The notes under the pieces were generated by a model. That model was not told the DNA's origin and ran no database searches. It saw only the letters and a list, made by a program, of their open reading frames with translations. This document shows, piece after piece, positions 17,717 to 25,992 of a stretch of DNA of 64,000 nt. This DNA comes from Micromonospora_J zhanjiangensis (GTDB taxonomy: Bacteria; Actinomycetota; Actinomycetes; Mycobacteriales; Micromonosporaceae). The position numbers and the translations under genes are program-made. The DNA is taken from the NCBI RefSeq assembly GCF_042650605.1, contig NZ_JBHSBN010000017.1:62001-126000 (forward strand), read 5' to 3'. How positions within the stretch are numbered: position 1 is the stretch's first letter; each line of letters starts with the position of its first letter.

Positions 17717-18334
17717 ATGTCCGTCGACGCTGGAGTCCAGCCGACCGTTCGCCGGGACTGGCGGGACCTTGCCCGGGACGCCGCCGACCTCGCGCTGCTC
17801 GGCATCCTGGCCACCCTCGCCGCGCTGCCGGTGCTGACCGCCGGCGCGGCGTTCGGCACCGCCAGCGCCGCCGTGCACGACTGGGCCACCGACGGAAACT
17901 GGCCACCGGTACGCCGTACCGTCGAGCGGTTCCGCCGGGGCCTGTTGCCCGGCGCGGTGGTGGGCCCGCTGGTGCTGGCCGGCGTGGTGGCGCTGGTGGC
18001 CGACCTGGTCGCGCTGGCCCGCGGCGCGGTGCCGGGCGGGCCGCCCCTGCTCGTCGTCACCGCGACGGTCGCGGCGGCCCTGGTCGGCTACCTCGGCCTG
18101 GTCGTGGTCGGGGTCGGCGGTAGTGACGGGCGCGGCTGGCGGGCCGCGGCCCGCGCGGCGGCCACCGACTGCACCGCCCGACCCGCCGGCTGGGCGGCCA
18201 CCACCGGCGTCGGCGCCCTGGTCGTCCTGATCGGCCTGCTGATCACCCCGGCCGCGGTGCCGATCCTGCTCGGCTACGCGCTGGCCGCGCTGCACGCCGT
18301 CTCCCGCCGGTTCGGCGTGGGGGAGGCCCGGTGA
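17717..18334 (+). CDS. DUF624 / YesL-like membrane protein
   Basis: A 205-residue integral membrane protein with about four to five hydrophobic segments and the family feature PVLTAGAAFGTASAAVHDW close to the N-terminus. DUF624 (YesL) proteins typically lie beside CUT1 sugar ABC importers and are thought to assist them, although no biochemical role is proven. It begins 5 bases after the MalG stop and overlaps the next gene by 4 bases, so it is part of the same transcript. The ATG start at 17717 is clear from the operon spacing. Confidence 0.8.
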   Translation: MSVDAGVQPTVRRDWRDLARDAADLALLGILATLAALPVLTAGAAFGTASAAVHDWATDGNWPPVRRTVERFRRGLLPGAVVGPLVLAGVVALVADLVALARGAVPGGPPLLVVTATVAAALVGYLGLVVVGVGGSDGRGWRAAARAAATDCTARPAGWAATTGVGALVVLIGLLITPAAVPILLGYALAALHAVSRRFGVGEAR

Positions 18335-19479
18335 ACGGCCCGGCTCGGGTGGCGCTGATCGGCGCGAACGGCCACGGCCTGCACCACCGGCGCAACCTGA
18401 CCCGGCTCGCGGCGCAGGGGGTCGTCGAACCGGTCGCCCTGTGCGACGTACGACCGGTCGAGGAACCGGGCGACGTGCCGGTCTTCACCGATCACCGGGC
18501 GCTGCTGGCGGAGACCCGACCGGACGTGGTGATCGTCTGCACGCCGCCGCACACCCACCTGGAGATCGCCCTCGACGCGGTCGCCGCCGGTGCGGACCTG
18601 CTGCTGGAGAAGCCGCCGGTGTCGTCGCTCGTTGAGCACGACGTGCTGCTGGCCGCATTGGATGAACACGGGCGGGCCGGGCAGGTGGGTTTCCAGGCGC
18701 TCGGCTCGGCCGCCCTGCCCGACCTGGTGGCGGCGGCACGCCACGCCGCTCCGGCCTCCGTCGGTGTCGCGGCGTTCGGGTCGTGGTGGCGGCCGGACAG
18801 CTACTGGCGGCGGTCGCCGTGGGCCGGGCGGCGCCGGATCGACGGGCGGTTCGTCGCCGACGGCGCGCTGGCCAACCCGTTCGCGCACGCGGTGATGCAG
18901 TCCCTCGCGGTCGCCGAGGCCGGCCTGGGCTGGCCGGCCGGCCCGGTCACCGTCGAGCTGGAGTGGTATCGCACCCGGGACATCGAGGTCGAGGACACCG
19001 CCTGTCTGCGGCTCACCGACCGGGCCGGCACGACAGTGCTGGTGGCGGTGACCCTGTGCGCGGTGCCGTTCGTCCGCGGCGAGATCCACGCCGGCGGCGC
19101 GGTACTCGAATACCCCACCGACCGACTGCGTTCGCCCGGCGCCGCCGACTTCCGGCCGCCCGCCGGCCGGGTCGACCTGCTGGAGAACCTGATCGCGCAC
19201 CGGGCCACCGGCGTGCCGCTGGTCGCGCCGCTGGCCCGGACCCGGCCGCTCACCGCGCTGCTGGAGGTGCTGGCCGCCGCGCCCGCCCCGGCGGCGATCC
19301 CGGCCGGCTTCCTGGTGCCGCACCCGGACGGCGACGGCCTGGCGCTCGCCGGCGTCGACACCACCCTGCGTACGGTCGTGGAGACCGGCGCCCTGCCGTC
19401 CGAACTGGACATCCCCTGGGCCGTGCCGCCCTACCGGACGGTCCTCGACCTGCGACAGAAGGAGTCCTCAGATGCGTAA
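18331..19479 (+). CDS. Gfo/Idh/MocA family oxidoreductase
   Basis: A 382-residue dehydrogenase-like protein. The N-terminal Rossmann loop is VALIGANGHGLHHRRNL, the EKP motif is LLLEKPPVSSLVEHD, and DGALANPFAHAVMQSL fills the position of the substrate site. It is the third Gfo/Idh member within 20 kb and is dissimilar from the other two. GTG start overlaps the DUF624 stop (GTGA). Co-transcription with a sugar importer and a cupin suggests it acts on the imported sugar or a derivative. The reaction is not known. Confidence 0.87.
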   Translation: MNGPARVALIGANGHGLHHRRNLTRLAAQGVVEPVALCDVRPVEEPGDVPVFTDHRALLAETRPDVVIVCTPPHTHLEIALDAVAAGADLLLEKPPVSSLVEHDVLLAALDEHGRAGQVGFQALGSAALPDLVAAARHAAPASVGVAAFGSWWRPDSYWRRSPWAGRRRIDGRFVADGALANPFAHAVMQSLAVAEAGLGWPAGPVTVELEWYRTRDIEVEDTACLRLTDRAGTTVLVAVTLCAVPFVRGEIHAGGAVLEYPTDRLRSPGAADFRPPAGRVDLLENLIAHRATGVPLVAPLARTRPLTALLEVLAAAPAPAAIPAGFLVPHPDGDGLALAGVDTTLRTVVETGALPSELDIPWAVPPYRTVLDLRQKESSDA

Positions 19480-19780
19480 ACTCGCCTTCGCCGACGTGGT
19501 CGGCGGCGCGATACCGGCCGGCCGGCTGGTCGACCGGGGTGGCTTCCGCCGGTACGACGAGCCCGGCTTCCGCACCCACGACGAGCCCGGCACGCACACC
19601 CACACCGTGCCCGAGGTGTTCTGCATCTACCAGGGCAGCGGCACCATCGAGATCAACGGCGCGGCGGCCGACCGGTTCACCGCCGGGGACGTGCTGCTGA
19701 TCGAGCCGGGCGAGGACCACCACCTGATCAGCGACGGCGACGTGCCGTTGGTCTTCACCTGGATGCACCTGCAGGAGTGA
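19472..19780 (+). CDS. Small cupin-domain protein
   Basis: A 102-residue single-domain cupin. Metal-ligand motif 1 is visible as THDEPGTHTHTVPEVFCIYQG (His, His, Glu) and motif 2 as LIEPGEDHHLI. Such small cupins are often sugar isomerases, mutarotase-like enzymes or sensors. It overlaps the oxidoreductase gene by 8 bases, has AAGGAG before its ATG, and ends the importer operon at a hairpin. A role in isomerising the imported sugar is inference. Confidence 0.82.
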   Translation: MRKLAFADVVGGAIPAGRLVDRGGFRRYDEPGFRTHDEPGTHTHTVPEVFCIYQGSGTIEINGAAADRFTAGDVLLIEPGEDHHLISDGDVPLVFTWMHLQE

Positions 19781-19796
19781 CGGCCGCTCAGCCGTC
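19779..19796. terminator. Bidirectional terminator hairpin
   Basis: GACGGC (19779-19784) and GCCGTC (19791-19796) make a perfect 6-bp stem with a 6-base loop, overlapping the stop codons of both convergent genes (cupin gene and the 105-residue hypothetical). Confidence 0.5.
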
Positions 19797-20105
19797 CCCG
19801 GGTTCCCGGCAGCCGGGTGGGCGGAACGCGGCCACGAGGGCGGCGACCCTGGCCGCCCGTTCCGGGTCGGCGAGGTCGTCCGAGAGTTCGTTGTGCTCCC
19901 ACATCAGCAGGCCGAGCTGTCCGCGCGAGATGACGTAGTGGTTGCGGGCGTTCCCGCCGGACCCGTCCGGGCTGATCAGGTACGTGCCCTCGGGGGTACG
20001 CACGATCAGCGCGGGACCCAGTGACGGCTCCTTGGTCAGTAGGCGCACGGCGTCCACAAGATCGGTCATCTCCGGGGTCGGGCGGCGGTCAGAACTCATC
20101 GGCAT
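19788..20105 (-). CDS. Hypothetical protein, 105 residues
   Basis: A 105-residue soluble protein I do not recognise. The N-terminal part is PEMTDLVDAVRLLTKEP, the middle has short beta-strand-like pieces (ALIVRTPEGTYLISPDGS), and the end is acidic then basic. The start ATG at 20105 follows GGAG by 8 bases; an internal ATG at 20099 is also possible. It converges on the cupin gene and is divergent from the small ORF and XRE regulator to its right, so it may belong to the accessory block rather than the sugar regulon. Confidence 0.6.
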   Translation of the reverse strand: MPMSSDRRPTPEMTDLVDAVRLLTKEPSLGPALIVRTPEGTYLISPDGSGGNARNHYVISRGQLGLLMWEHNELSDDLADPERAARVAALVAAFRPPGCREPGDG

Positions 20106-20255
20106 GGTCTTCGCTCCAGCTTCGAGGCGTGGATACGGGAAGTCGGGCTGCCGCCGTCGACACCCCGGTCACGTGTTCCGCGTCGGTCTGACGTCGGCGA
20201 CAATGTGGAGCGTGCCGATGACAGTCCGCCATCGCTACACCCGGAGGTGTGGGCG

Positions 20256-20414
20256 ATGATCGCTATACCTGCGGGTATACCGGCCGCCGACAGCGGGGGC
20301 ATAGTGGGAACCGTAAGAGCCCGACACCGTGCTATCCGGCGACGAGTTGCCGCCAGCCCGAAGATTGAGCGTCCTGTCGTGATGCTGCCGCGCGTTGAGG
20401 ACCACCCGCATTGA
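20256..20414 (+). CDS. Possible small ORF (52 residues) ahead of XRE regulator
   Basis: An ATG at 20256 preceded by GGAGG with 8-base spacing opens a 52-codon frame rich in Arg and Pro, ending at a TGA (20412-20414) that overlaps the TTG start of the next gene as TTGA. The strong ribosome site and the coupling argue for translation, either as a small protein or a leader that controls the regulator. It matches no family I recognise, and the high-GC context makes chance open frames common, so it remains tentative. A palindrome lies inside it. Confidence 0.4.
   Translation: MIAIPAGIPAADSGGIVGTVRARHRAIRRRVAASPKIERPVVMLPRVEDHPH
20264..20279. promoter_or_regulatory. Inverted repeat TATACC-N4-GGTATA
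   Basis: TATACC and GGTATA are perfect 6-base arms separated by TGCG. An AT-rich palindrome in this GC-rich setting, about 130 bases before the XRE regulator, is a candidate operator for that regulator. It overlaps the start of the small ORF at 20256. Confidence 0.45.
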
Positions 20415-21661
20415 TCGAGACGCCGTCGGAGATGCTCGACCGGCCCGAGATCAGACGCGCACTCCAGGCCGGTGACTGGTCGACGGTGCTCCAGGTCCTC
20501 GTCCGGGAAACCGGGGCGTCGCAGACCGACATCGCGGTAGCGGTTGGCATCTCCCAGCCGCACGTCTCCCGGCTGGTCAACGGCCGGAGCAGGGAGCCGG
20601 GCATCCGAACAGTGCGAGCCCTCTGCGACGGCCTGGGTATTTCCCGCGCGCTCGCGGGCTTGCTCGACGACCGGGAGGACGCCACGAACCGCCGCCAACT
20701 CCTGACCGGCGCCGCCGCCTCGGGGCTCGCCCTGATCGGCACCGTCGACGGTGCCGTCCCGACCGAGTCGCACGACGACGAGCGGCTGCTGACGATTCCG
20801 TCCGCCACCTACCGGCGACTGGAACAGCGTCTCCCGTCCCGCAGCCTCATCGCGCCGGTCGGCGCGCACCTGGCCCTCGTCCGACAACTCGCCACGAGCA
20901 CCGGACACTCGCCCGCGCACACCCGACGGCTGTACGCGGTGCTGAGTGAGACGGCGGGCCTGGCCGCGTGGCTGTACGTCGACGTGGAGGATCGCGCCAA
21001 CGCCCGACGTCACTACCTGCTCGCCGTACGGGCGGCCGAGCGGTCCGGCCATCCGCTCCTGCCCGCGTACATGCAGGCGAGCATGGGTCAGCACGCGGCG
21101 AACTGCGGCGACGCCACCGACAGCGTCCGGCTGGTCGCGGATGCCCGCCGCCGGCTGCCTCGGTCCGCTCCCGCCATCGCCTCGATCTGGATGGACGCCG
21201 TCGAGTCCCTGGCGCTCGCACAGCTCAGGGACCGAAGCGCTCTCGCAAGGCTGGATCACGCCGAGGCGAGGCTTGGCCGAGCCGCCTACGACGAGCCGGT
21301 CTGGCCGTGGATCTTCAGATTCGACGAGCGGAAGATCGCCGCAGTCCGGGTGCAGGTGGCGGCGAAGCTCGGCCGAGCGGACGTGGCCGGGCGAGCGCTG
21401 CGAGTGGTGGACCCGAATCAGGCACCGAAGCCCCGGGCGGTTACGGACGTTCTGCGGGCCGAAGTCCTCGCGCAGGCCGGCGACGTCGACGAGGCGTGTC
21501 GGGTCGCTGCGCAGGCCCTCGACGTCGGTCGGGCGTACGACTCGGAACGGGTGATCCGAGCCGTGGCCACCTTCCGCACCACCCTCGGGTCCCGACGGTC
21601 CACCCGTGCGGTGGCGGAGTTGGACGAGCGCCTGCACTCCAGATACCGGGAGGAGTCCTGA
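20411..21661 (+). CDS. XRE-family regulator with helical-repeat C-terminal domain
   Basis: A 416-residue protein with a lambda-repressor-like HTH near residues 35-60 (ASQTDIAVAVGISQPHVSRL), a short hydrophobic RRQLLTGAAASGLALIG segment, and a long helical C-terminal half with Ala-rich TPR-like repeats. This architecture is common in actinomycete signalling regulators. The TTG start at 20411 follows GAGGA by 9 bases; the ATG at 20432 is the alternative. It is coupled on the 5' side to a small ORF and on the 3' side to a SLOG-like gene, so the pair probably forms a sensing unit. The ligand is unknown. Confidence 0.8.
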   Translation: MIETPSEMLDRPEIRRALQAGDWSTVLQVLVRETGASQTDIAVAVGISQPHVSRLVNGRSREPGIRTVRALCDGLGISRALAGLLDDREDATNRRQLLTGAAASGLALIGTVDGAVPTESHDDERLLTIPSATYRRLEQRLPSRSLIAPVGAHLALVRQLATSTGHSPAHTRRLYAVLSETAGLAAWLYVDVEDRANARRHYLLAVRAAERSGHPLLPAYMQASMGQHAANCGDATDSVRLVADARRRLPRSAPAIASIWMDAVESLALAQLRDRSALARLDHAEARLGRAAYDEPVWPWIFRFDERKIAAVRVQVAAKLGRADVAGRALRVVDPNQAPKPRAVTDVLRAEVLAQAGDVDEACRVAAQALDVGRAYDSERVIRAVATFRTTLGSRRSTRAVAELDERLHSRYREES

Positions 21662-22143
21662 CGACGATAGCGGTAACGGGTCATCGTGGGCTGCCGCCGG
21701 AGGTGGCCGCACTGGTCGTCGCCGGCATCGACGCTGAACTGAGCAGGCTCGTCCCGTCGGGGGAGGGCCTCGTCGGACTCTCCTGCCTGGCGGACGGGGC
21801 CGATCAGTTGTTCGCTGCGGCCGTCCTCGATCGCGGCGGGCTTCTGGAGGTGATCGCGCCCGCGCAGGAGTACCGGGACGGGCTGCCCGACGCCGACAAG
21901 CCCCGGTATGACGAACTGCTCAGCCGTGCCCGGGCGGTGCATCGCTGCGCCCATCGCGAGTCGACGGCCGAGGCTCACATGGACGCCAGCCGCGTCATGG
22001 TGGATCGAGCTGACCACCTCATCGCCGTGTGGAACGGCGAGCCGGCACGCGCGTACGGCGGGACGGCGGACGTTGTGGAATACGCGCGGGACAAGGGCGT
22101 TCCAGTCTCGGTGGTATGGCCACCTGGCGCGTACCGCGAGTGA
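21658..22143 (+). CDS. SLOG-type nucleotide-binding protein with apparent CTG start
   Basis: About 161 residues. The N-terminal TTIAVTGHRGLPPEV is a typical SLOG/DprA-like glycine loop, followed by a Rossmann-like fold (GLSCLADGADQLFAAAVL, HMDASRVMVDRADHLIAVWNG, DKGVPVSVVWPPG). No ATG, GTG or TTG precedes the motif in frame. The only well-placed start is the CTG at 21658, which overlaps the XRE stop as CTGA and has GGGAGGAG just upstream. SLOG domains bind nucleotide-derived ligands, so the protein may make, sense or hydrolyse a signal for the coupled regulator. That function is inference. Confidence 0.7.
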   Translation: MTTIAVTGHRGLPPEVAALVVAGIDAELSRLVPSGEGLVGLSCLADGADQLFAAAVLDRGGLLEVIAPAQEYRDGLPDADKPRYDELLSRARAVHRCAHRESTAEAHMDASRVMVDRADHLIAVWNGEPARAYGGTADVVEYARDKGVPVSVVWPPGAYRE

Positions 22144-22487
22144 CAGTCGATCGCACCGGAGACCTACGGGGACGTACTGCTGGTAACGCCCGACTGGCAG
22201 GGTCGCGTAATCCAACTGTCTTGTATTCGCGTTCATGGCTCGTCCGCTATCACGGTGAGTCACACGGAGCATGGTGCTGGCGGCGAGATCTGCATCCACG
22301 ATCTTCGTCTGATGACGCGGCGGGCGATCTGGATGCCGTACTGACCGTGAGGGCTGATAATTGCTCGGTCATGGCTGAGGGCCAACTGGTCGCGGTTCGG
22401 CGCAGACTTCCAGAAGGAACGCGGGTCCAGGAAACGGTCATCGAGGTTCCCGCGGGTGTCGGCCGAGCGGGTAGGACGGGGCAGGAC
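22144..22487. other. 344-base stretch without a convincing gene
   Basis: Between the SLOG gene and the uridine-kinase remnant. The frame after the SLOG stop remains open for about 58 codons (22144-22341) but has no usable start before its middle. Base composition is less GC-rich than the neighbours. No RNA gene or clear terminator is seen; it may be gene debris. Confidence 0.4.
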
Positions 22488-23127
22488 ATGGACCAAGGCA
22501 CCCGCGACGAGATGCTCGGCCGCTTGGCTGAGGCAGTCGGGTCCGTCACAGTCGCCCACCCGACGCGGGTTGCCATCGACGGACCGCCCGCCGCAGGCAA
22601 AAACCACCCTCGCCGACGAGCTGGCCGTCGTCTTGCGCACACAGGGCCGCGACGTCATCCGCGCGACAATCGACGATTTCCTCTTTCCCCGGGCACAGCG
22701 CTACCCGCGCGGCGAGTACTCGGCCGAAGGCTGCTACTTCGACACCCACGACTACGATGCCCTGAACCAATTTCTGCTCGATCCGCTCGGCTTAGGCGGA
22801 GATCGACGCTTCCAACACGCGGTCTACGACCGCACAGCGGACACCGCGCTGTCCCCACCGGTCATGACTGCCCCCGCCGACGCCGTGCTGGTCTTCGACG
22901 GCGTCTTCCTCATGCGCCCGGAGCTGATTGACCGGTGGGACCTGCGCATCTTCGTGTCGACCGCGCTCGAGACGACCGTGGATCGTGCCGTGATCCGAGA
23001 GCGCCGGGTGTCATCTCGGGCCGAACTCGAACGGCGCTGGCGCGAGCGTTACATCCCCTCCCAACAGTTCTACTTCGCTACGGTCCGCCCGACCGATCAC
23101 GACGGCAACCAGGTCAGCTCGGCGTGA
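22488..23127 (+). pseudogene. Uridine kinase-like P-loop protein, frameshifted in the Walker A motif
   Basis: The N-terminal part (ATG at 22488) encodes MDQGTRDEMLG and reaches RVAIDGPPAAGK in one frame. The rest, TTLADELAVVLRTQGRDVI through RWRERYIPSQQFYFATVRP, is in the +1 frame. The switch falls in a run of five A residues at 22599-22603; with four the Walker A would read GPPAAGKTT without interruption. The family phosphorylates uridine or similar small molecules. The last residues are also shorter than usual, lacking the ADIVVHN-type tail. It could be a real inactivating mutation, a read error in the A-run, or slippage; the coding frame is otherwise intact. Confidence 0.75.
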
Positions 23128-23189
23128 CGCTGAGTAGCGCGCGGATCGCGGCATGACAGGGCGTATAGCGCACCCGCTCATGATCCATA

Positions 23190-23720
23190 ATGGCTAGCGT
23201 GCAAACCGTCCCCACCGGCGCCACACCCAGTCAGACTGTTCGCCGACGCCTGCGCTCGCTGGCTGCCCTGGAACTCATGAACATCCCACTGCAAGGCGGG
23301 GTATGGTTCGGCCTTGTCGGGCTACCGGCTACGGCAACCAACCTGGTCGGCTTCGGCCTGTTTGCGCTATTACTTATCGAGGGCGCCGCGTACTGGGTAG
23401 CCAAACGGCATCAGATGAGCGTTCGCCGACGCCACATTCCGGCTTTGGCTGCCTTTCGCGCGGCCCGCATCGTCAACCCGCTGTTCCTGGCCGCTGGCCT
23501 CGTGGCCACTGGATACGTCGCGGCGACGGATCCAGGGCGCACCTCCTGGCCAGGACTGGCCTTTGCGCTGTTCGCGGTCCTGGAGCATGTCAACTACTTC
23601 TACGTCCAGCTCATGCATGACACGCTCGCGGACCTGCGCCGACTACGGTCGGTCGGTCTGCGTGTCTCTCACCTCGCCCGCGACATCGCGCGGGCCGCGT
23701 CCAGTACATCTGTGCGATGA
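23190..23720 (+). CDS. Small membrane protein of unknown function
   Basis: A 176-residue protein with four probable membrane segments (around residues 35-50, 54-72, 95-115 and 120-140) and basic loops (AKRHQMSVRRRH). I do not recognise the family. There is no obvious ribosome site before the ATG at 23190, so translation may be leaderless or start elsewhere. It stands alone between the kinase remnant and the convergent acyl-CoA synthetase gene. Confidence 0.6.
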   Translation: MASVQTVPTGATPSQTVRRRLRSLAALELMNIPLQGGVWFGLVGLPATATNLVGFGLFALLLIEGAAYWVAKRHQMSVRRRHIPALAAFRAARIVNPLFLAAGLVATGYVAATDPGRTSWPGLAFALFAVLEHVNYFYVQLMHDTLADLRRLRSVGLRVSHLARDIARAASSTSVR

Positions 23721-23745
23721 CGACCTGACGTCACTTCTTTCCGGC

Positions 23746-25152
23746 CTACCCGCCGATGCCGAGTCGGGTCTTCTGAATCTTGCCGAGGGCGTTGCGGGGT
23801 AACTGGTCGACCAGGTGGACCCGTCGGGGCCGCTTGTGCGCCGCCAGCATCCGCGCCACGAAGTCGATCAGCTCGGCCGCCGTCACCCCGTCGCCCACCA
23901 CGTACGCGGTCACCTGCTGGCCCAGGTCGTCGTGCGGGGTGCCGACCACCGCGGCCTCCCGGACGCCCGGGTGGGCCAGCAGCGCCTCCTCGACCTCGCC
24001 GGCGCCGATCCGGTACCCGCCGCTCTTGATCAGGTCGGTGGAGGCGCGGCCCACGATCCGGTGCCGGCCGTCCGGCCCGATCGTCGCGATGTCGCCGGTG
24101 CGGAACCAGCCGTCGTCGTACCGGCTCGCCGCGTCCGCGTCCGGCCGGTTCAGATAGCCGCCGAACAGGGTCGGCCCGCGGACCAGCAGCTCGCCCATCG
24201 CGACCCCGTCGGCGGGCACCGGCCCGCCGTGCTCGTCCACCAGCCGGGTCTCGACGCCGGGCAACGGCACGCCGACGGTGCCCGCCGCGCGCGGCCCGTC
24301 GGCCCGGGCGCTCACCGTGATCAGGGTTTCCGTCATCCCGTACCGCTCGACGACCTGGTGCGACGTGAGCCGGCGCAGGCCGTCGAAGACCGCGCCCGGC
24401 AGCGCCGCGCTGCCGGAGACCAGCAGCCGGGCGGTGCGTAACGCCCGGGCGGCGGCCGGTTCGGCGGCGATCCGGGACCACACGGTCGGAACGCCGAAGT
24501 AGAGCGTGCCGCCGGCGGCGGCGTAGGCCGCCGGCCGCGGCCGTCCTACGTGGTCGATCCGGCCGCCGACCCGCAACGGTCCGAGCGTGCCCAGCACGAG
24601 ACCGTGTACGTGGTGCAGCGGCAACCCGTGCACGAGCAGGTCGTCCGGGGTCCACGCCCACGCCTCGGCGAGCCCGTCCAGACACGCGGCGATCGCCCGC
24701 CGGCTGATCAGTGCTCCCTTGGGCAGGCCGGTGGTGCCGCTGGTGTAGAGGATCAACGCCGGGTCCCCGGCGTCCGGCTCCGGTGGCCGGCTCGCCGAAC
24801 GCCGGTCCAGGCTCGTCGGCACGGCGGGCAGGTCGGCCCAGTCGGCGGGCCGGCCGTCCGGGGTGAGCAGCGCCGCCGCCGCGCAGTCGCGCAGGATGTG
24901 GTCGCGTTCCATCGGCCCGGCGTCCGGCGGCACGGGCACCACGGTGACCCCGGCCAGCAGCGCGCCGACCACGCCGACCACGGTCTCCAGCGAGGCGGTC
25001 GCCTCGACGGCCACCCGGTCGAGACCGCGCACCTCGTCGGCGACGGCCGCCGCGCTGGCCAGCAGCCGGTCGCCGGACACCGCCCGTCCGGCGACCCTGA
25101 TCGCGTCCGGACGCTCGTCCGGCGTCTCGGTCAACGCCGCCAGCAATGTCAT
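23746..25152 (-). CDS. Acyl-CoA synthetase, malonyl-CoA ligase (MatB)-like
   Basis: A 468-residue AMP-forming ligase. The phosphate loop is ILYTSGTTGLPKGALIS, the adenine motif is YGMTETL, the hinge region is YDDGWFRTGDIATIG, and the C-terminal catalytic Lys lies in LPRNALGKIQKTRL. The short N-terminal domain is typical of the malonyl/methylmalonyl-CoA ligase group, which activates a dicarboxylic acid with ATP and CoA. The ATG at 25152 follows GGAGGGTGG. It is divergent from the SWIM/MoxR operon. There are no biosynthetic genes nearby to fix its substrate. Confidence 0.88.
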   Translation of the reverse strand: MTLLAALTETPDERPDAIRVAGRAVSGDRLLASAAAVADEVRGLDRVAVEATASLETVVGVVGALLAGVTVVPVPPDAGPMERDHILRDCAAAALLTPDGRPADWADLPAVPTSLDRRSASRPPEPDAGDPALILYTSGTTGLPKGALISRRAIAACLDGLAEAWAWTPDDLLVHGLPLHHVHGLVLGTLGPLRVGGRIDHVGRPRPAAYAAAGGTLYFGVPTVWSRIAAEPAAARALRTARLLVSGSAALPGAVFDGLRRLTSHQVVERYGMTETLITVSARADGPRAAGTVGVPLPGVETRLVDEHGGPVPADGVAMGELLVRGPTLFGGYLNRPDADAASRYDDGWFRTGDIATIGPDGRHRIVGRASTDLIKSGGYRIGAGEVEEALLAHPGVREAAVVGTPHDDLGQQVTAYVVGDGVTAAELIDFVARMLAAHKRPRRVHLVDQLPRNALGKIQKTRLGIGG

Positions 25153-25488
25153 GTTCCACCCTCCGGACCGCACGCGCGTGACGACGGGACAGCGACTCGG
25201 TCCGAGCCTACGGCGGGACGGCCCGGTCGCGGTGTCACGTCCCGCCGGGATCGAGGGCCTGGCGTTGCGTCGGGCTGAGGCGGTCCGGCCGGGTGGTGAC
25301 GGTGTAGGTCCGGGACGCGAGGCGAGACCCATTTCCTCCTGCCGTCGACGGATCCGCTGGAGGACACCCAGACCGTCGCGCTCTACGGTGTCGGACCCCT
25401 GCGGTAGAAATAGCGGCGTCGAGGGACGGCCGGGGCGGGAAATCCGCCGGGTTCCGGGCGTCCGCATGCCGGTTGGCGGGGAGGTCGA
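25153..25488. other. 336-base divergent intergenic region
   Basis: Separates the acyl-CoA synthetase gene from the SWIM/MoxR operon and should hold both promoters. An AT-rich GGTAGAAATAG at 25403-25413 is a possible -10 region for the rightward operon. No palindrome strong enough to call an operator was seen. Confidence 0.4.
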
Positions 25489-25992
25489 GTGGTCGAGGAC
25501 GAGGACAGCGCCGCGGTGCGGCGGCGCAGCGTCGTACGGGTGGTACCCCCGCTGCGACCTCGCAAGTTGGCCAAGGTCCCGTTCGTGGAGTTGGCCGACG
25601 GCCGGTTGCAGGGCGTGGTCTCCAGCGGCTCGGACATCCAGCGGGTGTACGTCTCGTCGGTCACCGCCGGCAGCCACGGCTACTCGTGCAGCACCAACAA
25701 CAACCGCCCGTGTGGCGGTAACGGTCTGTGCAAGCACCTGCAGGCGCTGGTGGCCGAGGCGGTCGGCCAGTACGGCGTGGCCCGGGTCGCCCGCTACCTC
25801 GGTCTCGACGACGCGGACGGTTCGGCCACCCCGGACGATCTGCTGGCCCAGCTGGGCGGCGGACCCGAGCGGACGCCCGCGGCCACCGTGTTCAGCCGGT
25901 TCCTGCGGCACCTGTCCTATCTGGAGCTGCCGGAGAGCGCCGACCCGATCCCTGAGCTGCACTGGTTCCCGTCCACCCCGGCGGTGCGCTGA
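25489..25992 (+). CDS. SWIM zinc-finger protein (first gene of YehL-type MoxR operon)
   Basis: A 167-residue protein whose core is a SWIM-type zinc finger: Cys67, Cys75 and the CKH pair Cys81/His83 within SCSTNNNRPCGGNGLCKH. SWIM modules bind DNA or proteins. An N-terminal basic stretch (RRRSVVRVVPPLRPRK) precedes it and a helical tail follows. GTG at 25489 has GGGGAGG just upstream. It overlaps the next gene by one base (TGATG). In E. coli the SWIM protein YehQ belongs to the comparable yeh cluster. The likely role is target recognition for the VWA/MoxR machinery, by inference. Confidence 0.85.
   Translation: MVEDEDSAAVRRRSVVRVVPPLRPRKLAKVPFVELADGRLQGVVSSGSDIQRVYVSSVTAGSHGYSCSTNNNRPCGGNGLCKHLQALVAEAVGQYGVARVARYLGLDDADGSATPDDLLAQLGGGPERTPAATVFSRFLRHLSYLELPESADPIPELHWFPSTPAVR

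Noticed and set aside
23746..25152. Acyl-CoA synthetase as part of a polyketide or siderophore gene cluster
   Set aside because: No ketosynthase, carrier protein or other ligase is present in the neighbourhood.
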